Assembly: GCA_964650975.1 (NCBI GenBank)
Contig: CAZYWA010000339.1
Location: 1 to 8,724 of the forward strand
DNA: 8,724 bases
Origin: CAZYWA01 sp964650975 [NCBI: uncultured bacterium]
GTDB taxonomy: Bacteria; JADJOY01
Direction of reading: 5' to 3'
A program made the translations under genes and the position numbers. This document shows positions 5,723-8,724 of this stretch, in pieces. How positions within the stretch are numbered: the stretch's first letter is position 1; each line of letters begins with the position of its first letter. A model generated the notes under the pieces. It saw nothing but the letters and a program-made list of their open reading frames with translations, was not told where the DNA came from and searched no databases.

Positions 5723-6118
5723 ATGAGCCACAAGAAGCTTCCCAAGCGGCCGCGCGCCCAGAGCACCCGAGGCACCCAGGCCATCGCGGCGCTCGATCCG
5801 CGCGGTGGTGCTCCGTACCTGTGCACGGCGACCGAGGCGAAGAACGATTTCGGGAAGCTGCTCGACCGCGTGAGCCGCGGCGAAACGGTGCGCATCACCA
5901 AGCACGACTCGCCCCGGGCCGTGCTGCTCTCGATCGACGAATACGAGTCGCTCTCGCGGTCCGCCGAGCGCGCCCTCGACACCCTGAGCGGCGAGTTCGA
6001 CGCGCTCCTCGAGCGGATGCAAACGGCCAAGGCTCGCGACGCGATGCGCACGGCCTTCGGCGCCTCGCCCAAGCAGCTGGGCGGAGCGGCGCTGGCGGCC
6101 GCGAGCAAGCGTGGCTGA
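5723..6118 (+). CDS. Phd/YefM-type antitoxin of a toxin-antitoxin operon
   Basis: A 131-residue antitoxin and probable transcriptional autorepressor. After a basic, probably disordered N-terminal extension (1-32), residues 33-77 form a recognisable Phd/YefM domain: LCTATEAKNDFGKLLDRV, GETVRITK, then PRAVLLSIDEYESL. This is the DNA-binding and dimerisation part. The C-terminal segment (about 80-131, including FDALLERMQTAKARDAM) is expected to fold on and neutralise the partner. The N-terminal extension is unusual, since typical Phd proteins begin near the domain and are about 70-90 residues long. The ATG at 5723 is set by the adjacent Shine-Dalgarno. The last 8 bases overlap the GTG start of the zeta-like gene, so translation is probably coupled, and the antitoxin-first order is typical of type II modules. 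The domain call is firm. The function is inferred from context. Confidence 0.9.
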   Translation: MSHKKLPKRPRAQSTRGTQAIAALDPRGGAPYLCTATEAKNDFGKLLDRVSRGETVRITKHDSPRAVLLSIDEYESLSRSAERALDTLSGEFDALLERMQTAKARDAMRTAFGASPKQLGGAALAAASKRG

Positions 6119-6770
6119 ACCCCGCGTCGAAGCCTGCATCTACGTGCTCGCGGGCACCAACGGCGCCGGAAAAAGCAGCATCGGCGGCGCGGCGTTCCGG
6201 GCCGCCGGTACCGACTATTTCAACCCCGACGAGGCGGCACGCCGCATCGCCTCTCTGGATCCGGCGCTCACGAGGGAGCAGGCGAACTCGGCGGCGTGGT
6301 CGCAGGGGAAGCGGCTGCTCGAGCGCGCGATCCGCGAGCGCCTGAGCTTCGCGTTCGAGACCACCCTAGGCGGGAACACCATCACCCGCCTGCTCGAGCG
6401 CGCGCTCGACGCAGGTCTCGACGTGCGAGTCTGGTACGTGGGCCTCGAAGGCGCCGAGCTGCACGTCGCGCGCGTCAAGGCGCGCGCCGCGGCCGGCGGT
6501 CACGACATTCCCGAGGCCACGATCCGCGCCCGCTACCACAAGAGCCGGCTCAACCTGATCGCGCTCTTGCCCCGGCTGCGCGAGCTACGCCTCTACGACA
6601 ACAGCCCCCACGCCGACCCGGCCGCCGGCGAGGCACCCGAGCCGCTGCCGGTGCTCCACATGGAGTCCGGTCGGCTGGTTCGAACCTGCGAGCTCGACCG
6701 TGTGGCAACCTGGGCCAAGCCGATCCTGGCCGCGGCGCTCGCAGGCGGCACGGGCCGCCGGCGGAAGTAA
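6111..6770 (+). CDS. Zeta-toxin-family P-loop kinase (probable toxin)
   Basis: A 219-residue cytosolic P-loop protein of the zeta toxin family. Canonical zeta toxins phosphorylate UDP-N-acetylglucosamine and poison cell-wall synthesis. The Walker A motif is GTNGAGKS (15-22). NPDE (38-41) supplies D40, the likely equivalent of the zeta catalytic aspartate. FETTLGG (82-88) is the family's substrate-side motif. RVKARAAAGGHDIPEATIRA (121-140) then RYHKS carry the conserved basic residues, and YDNS (162-165) follows. All key motifs look intact, so the gene is probably functional. The start is GTG 6111-6113 inside the antitoxin's last codons. There is no good Shine-Dalgarno, which fits coupled translation at a lower level than the antitoxin. 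The natural substrate of this branch is not certain; another small-molecule kinase is possible. Confidence 0.88.
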   Translation: MAEPRVEACIYVLAGTNGAGKSSIGGAAFRAAGTDYFNPDEAARRIASLDPALTREQANSAAWSQGKRLLERAIRERLSFAFETTLGGNTITRLLERALDAGLDVRVWYVGLEGAELHVARVKARAAAGGHDIPEATIRARYHKSRLNLIALLPRLRELRLYDNSPHADPAAGEAPEPLPVLHMESGRLVRTCELDRVATWAKPILAAALAGGTGRRRK

Positions 6771-6874
6771 CCTGCCGCGTTCGAGAGCGATTAGGAGCTC
6801 GGCGTGGGCCTACAAGCTCGCCGCACGCCTCGTCGGCGGAATCGAGATCGAGACGGAAGAGCGACAGTGACCGA

Positions 6875-6891
6875 GTCCCGCCTTCCGGGAC
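6875..6891. terminator. Hairpin between convergent genes (possible bidirectional terminator)
   Basis: GTCCCG (6875-6880) and CGGGAC (6886-6891) form a 6-bp stem with a 5-base loop between the zeta-like gene and the rubredoxin, which converge. The stem is short and no T-run flanks it on either strand. Confidence 0.25.
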
Positions 6892-6964
6892 CGGGAGCGT
6901 TCGCGCGCGTCGCGCGATCGTGACGGCTGGCTTCACGCGGTCACGAGGCGGTGCCGCGCTCCGG

Positions 6965-7126
6965 TCAGCTGGCGGGGACGAAGTCCGCTTTGGTGGCGCC
7001 GCAATCGGGGCAGACCCAGTCGTCGGGAAGAGCTTCGAACGGAGTTCCCTTGGGAATTCCGGCGGCCGGATCGCCTTCCCCGGGATCGTAAACGTGGTCG
7101 CACAGCGTGCATCGCCACTTCTTCAC
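6965..7126 (-). CDS. Rubredoxin
   Basis: A 53-residue small iron-sulfur-free redox protein carrying one Fe atom on four cysteines, which moves single electrons in the cytosol. The family pattern is complete: [20 protein letters not shown] at the N-terminus with C6 and C9, [20 protein letters not shown] with C39 and C42, and the ending ATKADFVP. Length and spacing are those of a classic rubredoxin. The start is GTG 7124-7126 with GGAGG (7133-7137) six bases upstream, and the stop is TGA 6965-6967. It lies 58 bases after the flippase on the same strand, with a strong stem-loop between, so it may be transcribed separately. Its partner (alkane hydroxylase, rubrerythrin, superoxide reductase or other) is not in the window. 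Confidence 0.96.
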   Translation of the reverse strand: MKKWRCTLCDHVYDPGEGDPAAGIPKGTPFEALPDDWVCPDCGATKADFVPAS

Positions 7127-7149
7127 GGGCAGCCTCCGGCTCGATGGAT

Positions 7150-7169
7150 GACTCGCCGGCGGGCGAGTC
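7150..7169 (-). terminator. 8-bp perfect stem-loop after the flippase gene
   Basis: GACTCGCC (7150-7157) and GGCGAGTC (7162-7169) are exact complements with a 4-base loop, in the 58-base gap between the flippase stop and the rubredoxin ribosome-binding site. It is the strongest compact hairpin in the window and probably ends or attenuates polysaccharide-cluster transcription. No T-run follows on the minus strand, so it may instead stabilise the upstream mRNA end. Confidence 0.45.
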
Positions 7170-7184
7170 GCAAATCTCGGGCCG

Positions 7185-8633
7185 TCAGCTGACGGGCGAA
7201 GGCGGCGAGCGGCGGCGCAACACCTCGCGGGCCAGCTCGAGGTCGCGCCGATCGAAGGTGCGGACCGCGAGCAGCGCCAGCGCGTAGGCCAAGAGCGCCG
7301 CGACGAAAGCGATCACGGGACGCTCGCGGAGCAGCCACAGCACCGAGGCCGACACCGCCGCGGCAGCCGTCGGCCGCACCAACGCCGCGAGCGCCAGCCG
7401 GCCGTAGTAGCGCACCTCGCGGATCGCGACCGCGAGGATCAGCACGCAGGCGAGCGCGCACAGCGTGGCCCAGGCGGCGCCCTCGATCCCCATGCGCGGG
7501 ATCAGGATCACGTTGAGCACCACGTTGACGGCCATGGTGCTGGCCGCGAACACCAGCACCAGCCGCTCGCGCCCCTCGCTCACGAACGCGTCGCGGAACA
7601 CGTAGAGCAAATAGAGAAACAGCTCGGCCGCGGTCAGGATCACCAGCGTCTTGTGGGCGCTCACGAACGCCGGGCCGTAGATCACGCCGAGCCCCCAGCC
7701 GCCGTAGCGCACCACGAACGGCACCGCGCCCACGATCACGATCATCAGCACCTGGATGGTGCGGCGCAGCACGTCGCGGTACTTGTCGCGCTGGTCGCCG
7801 GCGTAGCGCGCGAGCAGGGGGAAGATCGCCGCCATGAGCGAGAGCGGCACCACGTTCCAGAGCTCCATGAGCTTGACCGCGGCGGCGTAGCCGGCGAGCT
7901 CGGTGGCGCCGCGATAGTGCTGGATCATTACCTGGTCGACGCGGTTGTAGATCACCATCAGGAACGAGTTCATCGCCAGCGGCCAGCTCGACGAGAGCAA
8001 GCTGCGCAGCGACGCGAGGCTGGGACGCGGATCGGGAACCAGCATCCGCGCGCCCGCGAGCCCGATCGCGAGCCCCGGCACGACGCTGCTCACCACCAGC
8101 GCCATCCACGGCGCCCACGCGCGGCGCACCAGCAGCATCGCGATCACCGCCAGCACCACGTAGCTCGTGTTGCCGATCGCATTCGCCATCACCGGCATGT
8201 CCATGCGCATGCGCGCCTTGAACACCGCGCCGAGCGGCTGCACCGAGTAGCTCAGGATCCACACGCAGCCGGCCACCACCATCCAGCGCACCTCGCCCGA
8301 GTGGTCGTCGGAGCGCACCCACGGGAGCAGCGTCAGGATCAGCGTGCACGCGATCGAGCCGAACACCAGCCGCATCATCACGGCGTTGAACACCGTGCTG
8401 GCGCCGTCCGATTTTCCGCGCGCCACCTCGCGCACCACGATCTGCTGCAAGCCGAGATCGGCCATCACCTGGAAGATCGCCACGTAGGCCGCGACGAAGC
8501 TGAAGCGGCCGAGCTCGGTCTTCCCCAGCAAACGCGCCATCGAGAAGAACACCACGGCGCCGGTGGCGCGGGCGAAGAGCTGGCCCGCAAGCACCAGCCC
8601 GCTGGTGCGCAGCACACGCCGGAGCGTGCTCAC
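7185..8633 (-). CDS. Wzx-like oligosaccharide flippase (polysaccharide biosynthesis membrane protein)
   Basis: A 482-residue polytopic inner-membrane protein of the MOP superfamily (RfbX/Wzx, polysaccharide synthesis family). It would flip lipid-linked oligosaccharide repeat units from cytoplasm to periplasm. The N-terminus ([31 protein letters not shown] start, [15 protein letters not shown]) is typical, with about 12-14 hydrophobic segments along the chain. A central [27 protein letters not shown] region (about 230-250) matches the conserved 'D..ml....g...vg.Y..a' signature. Length is normal. The start GTG 8631-8633 overlaps the TGA of the upstream acyltransferase gene by 4 bases (GTGA), indicating translational coupling within a surface-polysaccharide operon. 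The transported glycan cannot be read from sequence. Confidence 0.92.
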   Translation of the reverse strand: MSTLRRVLRTSGLVLAGQLFARATGAVVFFSMARLLGKTELGRFSFVAAYVAIFQVMADLGLQQIVVREVARGKSDGASTVFNAVMMRLVFGSIACTLILTLLPWVRSDDHSGEVRWMVVAGCVWILSYSVQPLGAVFKARMRMDMPVMANAIGNTSYVVLAVIAMLLVRRAWAPWMALVVSSVVPGLAIGLAGARMLVPDPRPSLASLRSLLSSSWPLAMNSFLMVIYNRVDQVMIQHYRGATELAGYAAAVKLMELWNVVPLSLMAAIFPLLARYAGDQRDKYRDVLRRTIQVLMIVIVGAVPFVVRYGGWGLGVIYGPAFVSAHKTLVILTAAELFLYLLYVFRDAFVSEGRERLVLVFAASTMAVNVVLNVILIPRMGIEGAAWATLCALACVLILAVAIREVRYYGRLALAALVRPTAAAAVSASVLWLLRERPVIAFVAALLAYALALLAVRTFDRRDLELAREVLRRRSPPSPVS

Positions 8634-8724
8634 TCGGATTCCGGAGCGGGACTGGGACGACGGCGCGGGATGCGGCGCGCCGGAACGCCGATGGCCGTGG
8701 TGCGCGGCGGCACGTCCGACATCA
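8630..8724 (-). CDS. Hexapeptide-repeat acyltransferase, C-terminal fragment (CysE/WbbJ-like)
   Basis: Only the last 31 residues are in the window, beginning MSDVPPRTTAIGVPARRIPR and ending at TGA 8630-8632. 'DVPP.T.a.GvPAr.i' is the standard exit from the left-handed beta-helix of serine O-acetyltransferases and sugar O-acetyltransferases. Beside a flippase, a sugar O-acetyltransferase or a CysE-like enzyme of a polysaccharide locus is most likely. The substrate is unknown. It is coupled to the flippase by a 4-base GTGA overlap. The start and catalytic part lie outside the window. Confidence 0.75.
   Translation of the reverse strand, partial: MSDVPPRTTAIGVPARRIPRRRPSPAPESE

Noticed and set aside
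6790-6870. Short plus-strand frame reading RSSAWAYKLAARLVGGIEIE then a stop at 6868-6870
   Set aside because: It looks somewhat protein-like and GC3-biased, but it has no start codon, no ribosome-binding site and no family match I know. It may be a gene remnant after the toxin gene.
7123-8349. Long minus-strand open frame overlapping the flippase and rubredoxin in another frame
   Set aside because: The product is low-complexity Arg/Gly/Ala. The flippase in the overlapping frame has proper membrane segments and family motifs.
1-8724. CRISPR array, insertion sequence, integrase, phage genes or a larger multi-gene defence system
   Set aside because: No regularly spaced repeats, transposase or integrase motifs, nuclease or helicase genes were seen. 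The only plausible defence-related locus is the two-gene toxin-antitoxin operon.

Overview
This is a high-GC bacterial window. Every gene uses G/C-rich third codon positions, and several start with GTG. The gene content suggests a Myxococcota-like or other former 'deltaproteobacterial' lineage, mainly because of the MJ0042-type zinc ribbon joined to a J-like and TPR protein and the stand-alone receiver domain. No gene here settles the taxonomy. There is no rRNA, tRNA, CRISPR array, transposase or phage structural gene.

Left block (1-4948, all on the minus strand). Read in the direction of transcription, it holds a zinc-ribbon/degenerate J-domain/TPR protein (3923-4948), a small secreted His-rich protein resembling SmbP (3505-3840), a single-domain response regulator (2882-3280), a membrane-anchored protein of unknown function (2120-2719), DNA polymerase IV dinB (823-2070), and a RimJ/RimL-type GNAT acetyltransferase cut by the window edge (1-439). 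The gap between dinB and the acetyltransferase (440-822) is full of inverted repeats. Its 12-base core recurs in the gap at 4949-5368.

Middle islet (about 5369-6770, plus strand). Its orientation is opposite to everything around it. It begins with a frameshifted relic of a probable DUF1906-like (glycoside-hydrolase-like) gene (5369-5634). A compact toxin-antitoxin operon follows: a Phd/YefM-type antitoxin (5723-6118) overlapping by 8 bases a zeta-toxin-family P-loop kinase (6111-6770). The operon has a readable promoter, four tandem TGGCY repeats across that promoter, and a Shine-Dalgarno sequence nearly perfectly complementary to the 16S tail. This is the most interesting part of the window, because zeta kinases are classically paired with epsilon/PezA antitoxins rather than Phd.

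Right block (6965-8724, minus strand). A polysaccharide-type cluster enters from the right edge: the C-terminus of a hexapeptide-repeat acyltransferase (8630-8724) overlaps by 4 bases a Wzx-like flippase (7185-8633). A 53-residue rubredoxin (6965-7126) follows, after a strong stem-loop. The rubredoxin converges on the toxin gene.

I do not see a wholly undescribed multi-gene system. The best candidates for follow-up are the Phd-zeta pairing with its operator, the shared GCGAGGGACCGC intergenic repeat family, and the chaperone-like protein that lacks the HPD motif.
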